The position numbers were made by a program, and so were the translations under genes. A DNA stretch of 64,000 nucleotides from Cloacibacterium normanense (GTDB taxonomy: Bacteria; Bacteroidota; Bacteroidia; Flavobacteriales; Weeksellaceae). Numbering within the stretch: position 1 is the stretch's first letter; the number at the start of each line of letters is the position of its first letter. This document shows, one piece after another, positions 24,915 through 32,799 of this stretch. Below the pieces are notes generated by a model. The model did not search any database. It was given only the letters and a program-made list of their open reading frames with translations, and was not told where the DNA came from. Location: the NCBI RefSeq assembly GCF_003860565.1, contig NZ_CP034157.1, positions 2,418,001-2,482,000 of the forward strand, read 5' to 3'.

Positions 24915-24920
24915 TTCTAT
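24892..24920 (+). terminator. Rho-independent terminator of the candidate small RNA
   Basis: AATCCTCGA and TCGAGGATT form the stem (5-nt loop), with TTTTCTATTTT after it. It also faces the end of the convergent nucleosidase gene. Confidence 0.75.
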
Positions 24921-25495
24921 TTTAGAAGGGTTTCTCTGAGTTTTTGGGCTGCTTTTCTTACTTCAGTACTCCAATCATCTACTGCGTTTCCATCTGCACC
25001 ATCGGAAATATATTTTAAACAAAGAAAAGGGATATTTTCTTCTTTAGAAACTTTGGCTAAAGCAAATGCTTCCATTTCTATCACATTGTATTCTGGATTT
25101 TTATGTTCCATTTCGAATTGGTCTCCGCTTCCGCAAATTCCATTCGGAATATTTTCTAAAGTGATGCCGTGTTCTAGAATAATTTCTCCATTCGCAAAAG
25201 GCGTTTCAAATTTTTGAAAACCGAGTGCCATCACATCCATATCTCTTTGGATAAATTGGGTACAACACACCACATTTCCCTTATTAAAAGCCGTGCTTCC
25301 TGCGGTTCCCAGATTGATGACAATATCGGGATTGTACTTTTCTATGCCTTTAAAAAGATGATATGCTGCATTAATCTTCCCTACTCCAGTAAAAATTTTC
25401 TGAAAATCATTAAACTCTTCTTGTGCTTCTACTTCTAAAGCAAAAACCAGAAGTGGATTTTGGTAAACAGTTCCGTTGATATTTATTTCTTTCAT
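24917..25495 (-). CDS. Nucleosidase, MTA/SAH nucleosidase-like
   Basis: Starting at the ATG at 25495 (MKEININGTVYQN) the product has 192 residues; 11 more codons are open upstream but look non-coding. Signatures of the PNP/UDP phosphorylase superfamily are TGVGKINAAYHL, INLGTAGS, EMEAFALA (the Glu pair that binds the ribose) and SDGADGNA (catalytic Asp). It probably removes adenine from methylthioadenosine or S-adenosylhomocysteine, recycling methyl-cycle products. It is shorter than E. coli MtnN (232), so the substrate is less certain. Confidence 0.8.
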   Translation of the reverse strand: MKEININGTVYQNPLLVFALEVEAQEEFNDFQKIFTGVGKINAAYHLFKGIEKYNPDIVINLGTAGSTAFNKGNVVCCTQFIQRDMDVMALGFQKFETPFANGEIILEHGITLENIPNGICGSGDQFEMEHKNPEYNVIEMEAFALAKVSKEENIPFLCLKYISDGADGNAVDDWSTEVRKAAQKLRETLLK

Positions 25496-25513
25496 TTTAA
25501 TTATTTTTTTAAA

Positions 25514-25651
25514 CGCAAAGAATATCATCTATCCAAACTTTTCTAAGAAAGCAAAGTTCATTCGCTAGCGAATGGTAAAAGCTTATGGAAATCAACTTGT
25601 TGATTCAATCTTTGCTTCCTTTTTATCGTTTTAATCTAATTTGCTTTGCGT
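25514..25651. repeat. Intergenic repeat bounded by ACGCAAAG / CTTTGCGT (copy 1)
   Basis: The 138-nt stretch starts with ACGCAAAG and ends with its reverse complement. It contains AAGAAAGCAAAG and the 16-nt palindrome CATTCGCTAGCGAATG (25560-25575). A related copy lies at 49545-49689. It is non-coding. Confidence 0.6.
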
Positions 25652-25669
25652 TTTAAGGCTTTAAAAATG

Positions 25670-25693
25670 AAAAGACTTCCGAAGAAGTCTTTT
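25670..25693 (-). terminator. Terminator downstream of fabG
   Basis: AAAAGACTTC and GAAGTCTTTT form a 10-bp stem with a 4-nt loop, with T-rich sequence on both sides. Confidence 0.75.
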
Positions 25694-25719
25694 GTATTTA
25701 TTGATTGATTTTCAGAATT

Positions 25720-26463
25720 TTAAGTAAGCATTCCACCATCTACATTCATGACTTGACCTGTAACATAAGCAGACATTTCGCTTCCGAAGAATACACATGC
25801 ATTGGCTACATCTTCTGGAGTTCCGCCACGTTTTAAAGGAATAGCATCTCTCCAACCTTGTACGGTTTTCTCGTCTAAAACAGCCGTCATTTCAGTTTCT
25901 ATAAATCCGGGCGCAATTGCATTACATCTGATATTTCTAGAACCCAATTCCAAAGCTACAGATTTTGTAAAACCAATTACCCCAGCTTTAGAAGCCGCAT
26001 AATTCGCTTGTCCTGCGTTTCCTTTTACCCCAACTACAGAAGTCATGTTAATAATAGAACCGCTTCTTGCTTTCATCATAGGTTTAATTACCGCTTTTGT
26101 CAAGTTGAAAACAGAATCTAGATTTACTTTGATAATGGTGTCCCAATCTTCTTTTGACATTCTGAGCATTAAATTATCTCTGGTAATTCCGGCGTTATTG
26201 ATTAAAATATCGATTTTTCCAAATTCTGCCATTACATCATCTACCAATTTCTGAGCTGCTTCATGGTCTGAAGCATCTGATTGATAACCTTTGATTTGGG
26301 TAACAGAACTTAATGATTTTTCTAATTCCTGTGCTTTTTCTACAGAACCTGCATAAGTAAAAGCCACTTTCGCACCTTGTGCTGCAAAAACTTCTACAAT
26401 TCCTTTTCCGATTCCGCGAGTTCCTCCTGTGATAAGAGCCACCTTTCCTTCAAGTAGTTTCAT
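25720..26463 (-). CDS. fabG: 3-oxoacyl-[ACP] reductase
   Basis: The 247-residue short-chain dehydrogenase reduces 3-oxoacyl-ACP with NADPH in fatty-acid elongation. It shows the cofactor motif TGGTRGIGKG near residues 13-22, NNAG, the catalytic Ser/Tyr/Lys (SVVGVKGNAGQANYAASKAG) and the C-terminal VTGQVMNVDGGM typical of FabG. Length matches. It is monocistronic with its own promoter and terminator. Confidence 0.95.
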   Translation of the reverse strand: MKLLEGKVALITGGTRGIGKGIVEVFAAQGAKVAFTYAGSVEKAQELEKSLSSVTQIKGYQSDASDHEAAQKLVDDVMAEFGKIDILINNAGITRDNLMLRMSKEDWDTIIKVNLDSVFNLTKAVIKPMMKARSGSIINMTSVVGVKGNAGQANYAASKAGVIGFTKSVALELGSRNIRCNAIAPGFIETEMTAVLDEKTVQGWRDAIPLKRGGTPEDVANACVFFGSEMSAYVTGQVMNVDGGMLT

Positions 26464-26497
26464 TATGTATATATTATTTTTTTACTTTAAATTTTTG

Positions 26498-26505
26498 CAA
26501 ATTTA
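26498..26505 (-). promoter_or_regulatory. -7 box of fabG
   Basis: The reverse complement reads TAAATTTG (TAnnTTTG), 34 nt upstream of the start. Confidence 0.55.
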
Positions 26506-26559
26506 ATAGAAAATATTTACTCTTCATTCAAAGCTTTGCTTTCAAAATATTTTAACTAA

Positions 26560-27234
26560 TTAAATAGCATTATTTACTATCAAAACAATCTCTCCTTTCA
26601 AGGTCTTGCTTTTAGAAAAAGCAATGAGTTCATCGATAGTTCCACGTTTGGTTTCTTCGAACTTTTTAGAAATTTCACGGCTTAAACTTACTTTGGTATT
26701 TTCTCCGAAAAATTCTTTAATCTGTTCTAAAGTCGTATTAATTTTATGCGGACTTTCGTATAAAACAATGGTTTTTTTTTCTTCGGCGAGTTGTTTCAGT
26801 TTGGTTTGTCTGCCTTTTTTTTGAGGTAAAAACCCTGCGAAATAAAAATCGTGATTTGGTAAACCCGAAACCACCAAAGCTGGAACAAAAGCAGTTGCTC
26901 CCGGCAAACAAATCATTTCCAAATCTTCATCTGCACAAGCTTTTCCGAGCAAATATCCAGGATCTGAAATTCCGGGAGTTCCTGCATCGGTAATAATGGC
27001 AATGTTTTGTCCAGATTTTAAATCTGCAATTACTTTTTCGGTTGCAGCGTGTTCATTATGAAGATGATACGATTTTAGATGTTTTGAAATTTCGTAATGT
27101 TTCAACAAAATTCCCGAAGTTCTGGTGTCTTCACAAAGGATATAATCTACTTCTTTCAGCACTTTTATCGCTCTGAAAGTCATATCTTCTAGGTTTCCAA
27201 TCGGTGTTGGAACAAAATATAGGATTCCGCTCAT
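26560..27234 (-). CDS. rsmI: 16S rRNA (cytidine-1402-2'-O)-methyltransferase
   Basis: This 224-residue tetrapyrrole-methylase-fold enzyme 2'-O-methylates C1402 in the ribosomal P site. Signatures are YFVPTPIGNLEDMTFRAI at the N terminus, CEDTR, ITDAGTPGISDPG and LPGATAFVPALVVSGLP. It overlaps the upstream Mur-ligase gene by 4 nt (ATGA), so the two are translationally coupled. Length is a little short of the E. coli protein (286) because the C-terminal RNA-binding extension is missing, as usual in Bacteroidetes. Confidence 0.94.
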   Translation of the reverse strand: MSGILYFVPTPIGNLEDMTFRAIKVLKEVDYILCEDTRTSGILLKHYEISKHLKSYHLHNEHAATEKVIADLKSGQNIAIITDAGTPGISDPGYLLGKACADEDLEMICLPGATAFVPALVVSGLPNHDFYFAGFLPQKKGRQTKLKQLAEEKKTIVLYESPHKINTTLEQIKEFFGENTKVSLSREISKKFEETKRGTIDELIAFSKSKTLKGEIVLIVNNAI

Positions 27235-28598
27235 AACTTCTCATACAAATCTTTACAAAATTCCTCCAAGCTAGGATCTCTAGCTCCCATCAACAATAAA
27301 ACCGAATTTTCTGATAATGAAGGTTTTACCGTTTCTAAAAACTGATTTCTATCTTCTACAAAAAAAGCTTTTTTGCCTTTCGCTTTTATGTCTTCAATTA
27401 AATCATTCGCAGAAATATCTTTCACAGCGGTTCCGCCTGCGTAAAAAATTTCGCTCATCCAGATTTCATCATTTTCACGAAGTGTATTCGAGATTTCTTC
27501 TACAAAATCATTTCTCAAAAATCTTGTCGGTCCATAACCATGCGGTTGAAACCAAGCCACCACTTTCTCTGCCAAAGGTTGACAAGCCTTAATACTTGCA
27601 GCACATTTTGCAGGATTGTGAGCATAATCATCAATCACCCAAACTCCATTTTTTTGTCCTAAAATCTGATGACGACGATAAATTCCTTCATATTTTGATA
27701 AACTTTCGGCACAAGTTTTTAAATCTACCCCAATTTGATTGGCAACTGCAACTGCAGCCGCAGCATTTTCTACGGTGTGCTGTCCTATTGCGTTCATTGT
27801 AAATTCTTGATTATCAATTTCAAAGCTTAATTTAAAACCTTCTTGTTTGAAGTTTTTAGCATTAAAACCAGCTTCAGTTTCAAAACCGAAATCGTTATTT
27901 ACATTCGCCGACAAAGTTTTGGCTAATGCATTCGATTGATTTACAATGTATAAACTTTTAGTATTATTTTTAAAAATCGTGAAAAGTTCTATCAATTCAT
28001 CAATTTCTTGATGGTCTTTATCAATATTCAAAAGCAAACCAATTTCTGGTTCGTATTGAACAACCGAACCATCGCTTTCATCCGCTTCAATAATGAGCCA
28101 ATCTCCTTTCCCAACGTAAGCATTGCCAATTTTTCCTTGTTTAATAATGCTCGTTAAACCCGCTCCAGAAATAATGGACGGCTCTAAACCAGCATCCAAC
28201 AAAATTTGAAATAGCATTGCCGAAGTGGTTGATTTTCCTGAAGTTCCCGCAACAGCAACCGTCTTTTTACTTTTCGCAATCATCGCGAGAAGTTGACTTC
28301 TTTTAATAATCGGAATTCCGAGTTCTTTGGCTTTTTTTACTTCGTAAACGGTGTCTTCAATCGCAGTAGAAACTACTACCAAATCAGTTTCCGCAGTAAT
28401 TCCACTTCCGTCTTGTAGAAAACACTTTATTCCTTCATTTTCAAGTTGTTCCTTAGTTTTATTGTATTCATCAGGATGAAAATATCTATCGCTTCCCGAT
28501 ACATTTTTGCCAATTCCCTGCAAGTATTGAGCAATTGCACTCATCCCAACTCCTGCAACTCCTATGAAAAAAGGATTTTTAAAATCTGAAATATTCAT
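27231..28598 (-). CDS. Mur ligase family protein, MurC-like
   Basis: The 455-residue protein has the three-domain Mur ligase layout: an N-terminal Rossmann part (IGVAGVGMSAIAQYL), the ATP-binding GTSGKSTT at 118-125 with IEADESDGS, and a C-terminal domain with DDYAHNPAK. The N-terminal GVAGVGMS resembles MurC (adds L-Ala to UDP-MurNAc) more than Mpl (adds a recycled tripeptide). It lies outside any mur/dcw cluster here and is coupled to rsmI. A second MurC-like gene elsewhere would make this a recycling or paralogous ligase. Confidence 0.75.
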   Translation of the reverse strand: MNISDFKNPFFIGVAGVGMSAIAQYLQGIGKNVSGSDRYFHPDEYNKTKEQLENEGIKCFLQDGSGITAETDLVVVSTAIEDTVYEVKKAKELGIPIIKRSQLLAMIAKSKKTVAVAGTSGKSTTSAMLFQILLDAGLEPSIISGAGLTSIIKQGKIGNAYVGKGDWLIIEADESDGSVVQYEPEIGLLLNIDKDHQEIDELIELFTIFKNNTKSLYIVNQSNALAKTLSANVNNDFGFETEAGFNAKNFKQEGFKLSFEIDNQEFTMNAIGQHTVENAAAAVAVANQIGVDLKTCAESLSKYEGIYRRHQILGQKNGVWVIDDYAHNPAKCAASIKACQPLAEKVVAWFQPHGYGPTRFLRNDFVEEISNTLRENDEIWMSEIFYAGGTAVKDISANDLIEDIKAKGKKAFFVEDRNQFLETVKPSLSENSVLLLMGARDPSLEEFCKDLYEKL

Positions 28599-28603
28599 TA
28601 TTT

Positions 28604-28660
28604 GTTAGATGTTAGATGTTAGATGTTGGGTGTATTTCATTCAAGCACCAACATCTAGCA
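28604..28660. repeat. Heptanucleotide tandem repeat and hairpin
   Basis: Three tandem GTTAGAT units (the register GATGTTA) begin at 28604. The last unit plus flank (TAGATGTTGGGTG) can pair with CACCAACATCTA starting at 28646. Similar GATnTTA-type heptads occur at 52814 and 53453. Confidence 0.6.
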
Positions 28661-28664
28661 ATTT

Positions 28665-29672
28665 CTATAAAAATTTATTTTCTACTAAGCTCCACAATCT
28701 CTGTGCGTATTCATCTACTTTTTCCCAGCCTTTTTCATAATAAACTTCGCTGAGATATTCCTTCGCTTGTTCTAGAGTAGCATAAGAATTCAGACGATTC
28801 ACCACTTGATTCAGTTCTACCTGACTTCCGTTAAAAAGAACCTTTGTAAAAGCAATTCTGTCATTAATATCTAACTTAAAATCTGGAAGTGTTTTTTCGG
28901 CTTCCATATAATCTGTAGGAAGATTAGTTTTCAGTAAACTTGGTGCTTTTTTCTCTTCTGGAATATGAGTAACATCTATTTTTTCTTGAATATGTTCTAA
29001 AGGATCATCATCAAAAAGGCTTTGAACAGTGGCTTTCAGTCCTTTAATATGCGCCAATTTGAATTTTTTCTCGTGATGTTCTTTGATTTCGTGATGAGAG
29101 TGTTCTTGGCTCGCAGATTTTTCTTCTGAAGTTGGCTCAGATTTTTCTTCGTGATGATGAACAGGAGCAGGAATATCTATAATTTTTCTTCTTTCCTCAT
29201 GAAGTCTTTCTTCTTCATCTTTTTTCTCCATTTCTTCTTTAGCCAAAGTAATTTCAGAAATTTCTTGCTCTTTTTCTTTTTCTATATTTTCAGCCAAATC
29301 ATTGATATTCTGTTCTTTTTCAATGAAATATTCTTCGTCAAGTTTTTCTGCCACTGCATTTTCTTCAACTGCTGGTTCCTCTTCTAGTTCTTCTTCAATT
29401 TCTGCAACAGGTTGAGTGAAATCATCTACTTTTTTAGTATCAATTTCAAAGTTTATCACTTGTCTTTCAACATCTTGTTCTACATTTTCTTCGGCACGAA
29501 TAACAGAAAGCATCTCTGAATAATTTTTCAAAGAAATAACCTTTTCCTGAAGTTCTGTGAAAACTCTTGCTTCTGCTATAAAATCTTCTTCATTTGAAAA
29601 AGATGAAATCTTTGAAATCAATTCTTTAATTTCAGCGAATAATCTTTCTTGTGTTTCTTGTAATTTTTGCAT
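28665..29672 (-). CDS. Acidic coiled-coil protein of unknown function
   Basis: This 335-residue protein opens with a coiled coil (LQETQERLFAEIKELISKI), continues through a long Glu/Lys-rich low-complexity middle (about residues 75-240, with a His/Glu segment) and ends in a more ordered domain from about 245 (DINDRIAFTKVLFNGS ... YAQRLWSLVENKFL). No signal peptide or TM segment is visible, so it is probably cytoplasmic. I do not recognise the C-terminal domain. It is transcribed away from tdk. Confidence 0.75.
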   Translation of the reverse strand: MQKLQETQERLFAEIKELISKISSFSNEEDFIAEARVFTELQEKVISLKNYSEMLSVIRAEENVEQDVERQVINFEIDTKKVDDFTQPVAEIEEELEEEPAVEENAVAEKLDEEYFIEKEQNINDLAENIEKEKEQEISEITLAKEEMEKKDEEERLHEERRKIIDIPAPVHHHEEKSEPTSEEKSASQEHSHHEIKEHHEKKFKLAHIKGLKATVQSLFDDDPLEHIQEKIDVTHIPEEKKAPSLLKTNLPTDYMEAEKTLPDFKLDINDRIAFTKVLFNGSQVELNQVVNRLNSYATLEQAKEYLSEVYYEKGWEKVDEYAQRLWSLVENKFL

Positions 29673-29695
29673 GGCAAATCTTTTAATTTTTTGCG

Positions 29696-29703
29696 TAAAT
29701 TTG
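29696..29703 (+). promoter_or_regulatory. -7 box upstream of tdk
   Basis: TAAATTTG (TAnnTTTG) lies 29 nt before the tdk start and would serve tdk and the overlapping murF-alr gene. Confidence 0.55.
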
Positions 29704-29732
29704 AAACTTATTTATATCTGCTAATTTAGACA

Positions 29733-30317
29733 ATGTTTTTAGAAAATACAATAAACCACGCAAAACAAAGTGGATGGATGGAAGTAATTTGTGGCTCAAT
29801 GTTTTCGGGGAAAACCGAAGAACTGATTCGCAGATTGCGCAGAGCTGAAATGGCTGGACAAAAAGTAGAAATTTTCAAACCGAAAATAGATACTCGCTAT
29901 GATGAGGAAGAAGTTGTTTCTCATAATCACAACAAAATTAGAAGTACTCCTGTAGAAAGTTCAAACGAAATTTTACTCCTGGGTTCTACTTGTGATGTGG
30001 TAGGAATAGATGAAGCACAGTTTTTCGATGATGGAATTGTAGAAGTAGCTAATCAATTGGCTAATAACGGAATACGAGTAGTAATTGCCGGTCTAGATAT
30101 GGATTTCTTAGGAAGACCTTTCGGACCGATGCCTTTTTTAATGGCAACCGCAGAATACGTGACAAAAGTACACGCGATTTGTAAAACCACAGGAAACTTG
30201 GCCAACTATTCTATGAGAACTTCTAGCAGCAAAGACTTGGTACAACTTGGGGAAACCGATAGTTACGAAGCCGTAAGCAGAAGAATTTTTATAGACGAAG
30301 TTTTGAATAAAAAATAA
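29733..30317 (+). CDS. tdk: Thymidine kinase (type II, TK1-like)
   Basis: The 194-residue salvage enzyme phosphorylates thymidine with ATP. It has P-loop [17 protein letters not shown], the Asp-Glu motif GIDEAQFFD and the lasso-loop region. The structural zinc site of TK1 enzymes appears reduced: only one Cys remains in the [11 protein letters not shown] segment and the C-terminal Cys pair is absent. Its stop codon overlaps the next start by one base (TAATG), so it is coupled to murF-alr. Confidence 0.93.
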   Translation: MFLENTINHAKQSGWMEVICGSMFSGKTEELIRRLRRAEMAGQKVEIFKPKIDTRYDEEEVVSHNHNKIRSTPVESSNEILLLGSTCDVVGIDEAQFFDDGIVEVANQLANNGIRVVIAGLDMDFLGRPFGPMPFLMATAEYVTKVHAICKTTGNLANYSMRTSSSKDLVQLGETDSYEAVSRRIFIDEVLNKK

Positions 30318-32764
30318 TGAATTACACCACAAAAGAAATAGCAGAAATTACTCAATCTCAAATCATTGGGGATAAAAATCTGCAAATTCATCATATTGCT
30401 TTTGACAGCAGAAATATTTATTCTACCCTCAAAACTGCATTTATCGCCATCAATACTCACAAAAATTCTGGTGAGAAATACATTCCGCAAGCGATAGAAA
30501 AAGGAATTAAAGTCATTATTTCTGAAAATTTTTATTCAGAATACGACGGAATTACATGGATTATTGTAGAAAATTCTGTAAAATTTCTACAAGATTTAGC
30601 ACACTATCATATTGAAAATCATTCTATTAAAACCATAGGAATTACGGGAAGTAACGGAAAAACCATCGTGAAAGAATGGTTATACCAATGTTTATGGAAT
30701 GAATTTCCCACCGTGAAATCCCCAAAAAGTTTCAACTCACAGATTGGTTTACCGATTTCTCTGTTACAAACTTCGGAAAAACATCAAGTAGGAATTTTCG
30801 AAGTGGGAATTTCTAAACCACAAGAAATGAAGACTTTAGAAGAAATTTTTTCTCCTAAAATTGGAATTTTGACTCACATTGGAACAGCGCACTCTTCTAA
30901 TTTCGAAAATGAACTTCAGCTGATTAAAGAAAAACTGATTCTTTTTAAAAATTCAGAAATTATTATCTATAATGGTGATAATGAGCAAGTTTGTAAAGAA
31001 ATAAAAACGCAATATTCTGACAAAAAACTCATTAGCTTTGGTCTAAAGACTCATAATGATGTAAAAATTATCTGTAATTATAATGATAGAAATCAAGAAA
31101 TTTTAGTTCAATATTTCTCAGAAAAATTGAGTTTTCCTGCGAACCAAAGAGACGAAGCTACATTGACCAATGCTTTGGCGGTAATCTGTATTTTAAAAGA
31201 ATTTGGTTTTACCAACGAAAAAATAGTTGAAAAAATCAACAACCTGAAAGCGGTAGAAATGCGCTTAGAAAGTGTAAATGGAGTACGTAATAATTTGATT
31301 ATCAATGACTCTTTTAACTTAGATTTAGACTCGCTCATTATTGCATATCAGTTTATTAATCAATACAATAGAGACGAAAAAACCTTAATTCTTTCGGATA
31401 TTTTTGATGTAAAAAATGATGATGTTTCGCTGTATCATAAAGTGGCAGAAATTACCAATCAGCAAAATTTCAAACAGATATTTTTAGTTGGCAATCAAAT
31501 TTCTAGATTTCAAGAAAAATTTAATGCTAAAACATATACTTTTTCTACCACAAAAGAATTATTAGAAAGTCAACAGCTCAATTCCATTGAAAATCAACTG
31601 ATTCTGCTGAAAGGAGCAAGAATTTTTGAATTTGAGAAAATAAAATCACATTTAGAACTTCAAAAACACGATACTGTTTTAGAAATAAATCTCAATGCCA
31701 TTCTGCATAATATTAATGTTCATAAGTCATTGCTAAAACCAGAAACCAAAATGTGTGCAATGGTAAAAGCCTATTCTTATGGACTTGGCGGTTATGAAAT
31801 TGCAGAGTTTTTGCAACATCATCACATTGATTATCTGGGAGTTGCATACGCAGATGAAGGAGTAGACCTTAGAAAAAATGGAATCACCACGCCCATTTTG
31901 GTCATGAATCCTGAACAAGGCAGTTATGATGTGATTATAGATTATAATCTCGAGCCAGAAATTTACAGTTTGAGAGTATTAGAACTTTTTGCCAATCAAT
32001 TGCAATTGAAGGGAATTCAGCAGAAATATCCTATTCATATCAAGGTAGAAACAGGAATGCATCGTCTTGGTTTTAAGGAACATGAAATAGATGAATTGGT
32101 TGAAAATCTTAAAAAATACAATGTAAAAGTTGCCAGTATTTTCAGCCATCTTTCTTCTGCAGACGTTCCTGAAGAAGATGATTACACGATGGAGCAAATT
32201 CATACATTCCAAAGAGTTTCTTCTAAAATTTCTGAAGCTTTGGGTTATCAACCCATCAGACATATTTTAAATACTGCTGGAATTACCTATTATTCTGATT
32301 ATCAGTTTGAAATGGTAAGAATTGGAATAGGAATGGTAGGAATTTCTGCCAATCCCGAAGTGAAAAAACAATTACAAAGCGCTGTAACTTTTAAAACCGT
32401 AATTTCACAAATTTCTGAGGTAAAACAAGGAGAATCAATTGGTTACAACAGAAAGTACAAAGCAGAAAAAGACACCAGAATTGCTACCATTCCTGTAGGT
32501 TATGCAGACGGAATTCCAAGATTAATTGGCAATAAAAAAGGATTTGTAGGCATTCATAACCAAAAAGTATCCATCGTAGGAAATATTTGCATGGATATGT
32601 TAATGGTTGATTTACAGAATATTAAAGCTAAAGAAGGAGATGAAGTGATTATTTTTAACGGTAATCCTACTTTGGAAGAATTTTCTGGATATTGCCAAAC
32701 CATTCCTTATGAAGTGCTTACTTCTATTTCTAGAAGAGTCAAAAGAATCTACATAAAAGATTAA
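30317..32764 (+). CDS. MurF-alanine racemase fusion
   Basis: This 815-residue bifunctional protein joins two peptidoglycan-precursor steps. Residues ~1-440 form a MurF ligase (P-loop TGSNGKT at 110-116), which adds D-Ala-D-Ala to UDP-MurNAc-tripeptide. Residues ~449-815 form alanine racemase with the PLP Lys484 in MVKAYSYG, making D-Ala from L-Ala. The fusion is common in Bacteroidetes and links supply and use of D-alanine. The gene overlaps tdk by one base. Confidence 0.95.
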   Translation: MNYTTKEIAEITQSQIIGDKNLQIHHIAFDSRNIYSTLKTAFIAINTHKNSGEKYIPQAIEKGIKVIISENFYSEYDGITWIIVENSVKFLQDLAHYHIENHSIKTIGITGSNGKTIVKEWLYQCLWNEFPTVKSPKSFNSQIGLPISLLQTSEKHQVGIFEVGISKPQEMKTLEEIFSPKIGILTHIGTAHSSNFENELQLIKEKLILFKNSEIIIYNGDNEQVCKEIKTQYSDKKLISFGLKTHNDVKIICNYNDRNQEILVQYFSEKLSFPANQRDEATLTNALAVICILKEFGFTNEKIVEKINNLKAVEMRLESVNGVRNNLIINDSFNLDLDSLIIAYQFINQYNRDEKTLILSDIFDVKNDDVSLYHKVAEITNQQNFKQIFLVGNQISRFQEKFNAKTYTFSTTKELLESQQLNSIENQLILLKGARIFEFEKIKSHLELQKHDTVLEINLNAILHNINVHKSLLKPETKMCAMVKAYSYGLGGYEIAEFLQHHHIDYLGVAYADEGVDLRKNGITTPILVMNPEQGSYDVIIDYNLEPEIYSLRVLELFANQLQLKGIQQKYPIHIKVETGMHRLGFKEHEIDELVENLKKYNVKVASIFSHLSSADVPEEDDYTMEQIHTFQRVSSKISEALGYQPIRHILNTAGITYYSDYQFEMVRIGIGMVGISANPEVKKQLQSAVTFKTVISQISEVKQGESIGYNRKYKAEKDTRIATIPVGYADGIPRLIGNKKGFVGIHNQKVSIVGNICMDMLMVDLQNIKAKEGDEVIIFNGNPTLEEFSGYCQTIPYEVLTSISRRVKRIYIKD

Positions 32765-32799
32765 AACACCACACCAAAACACCCAAATATTACCCACCA

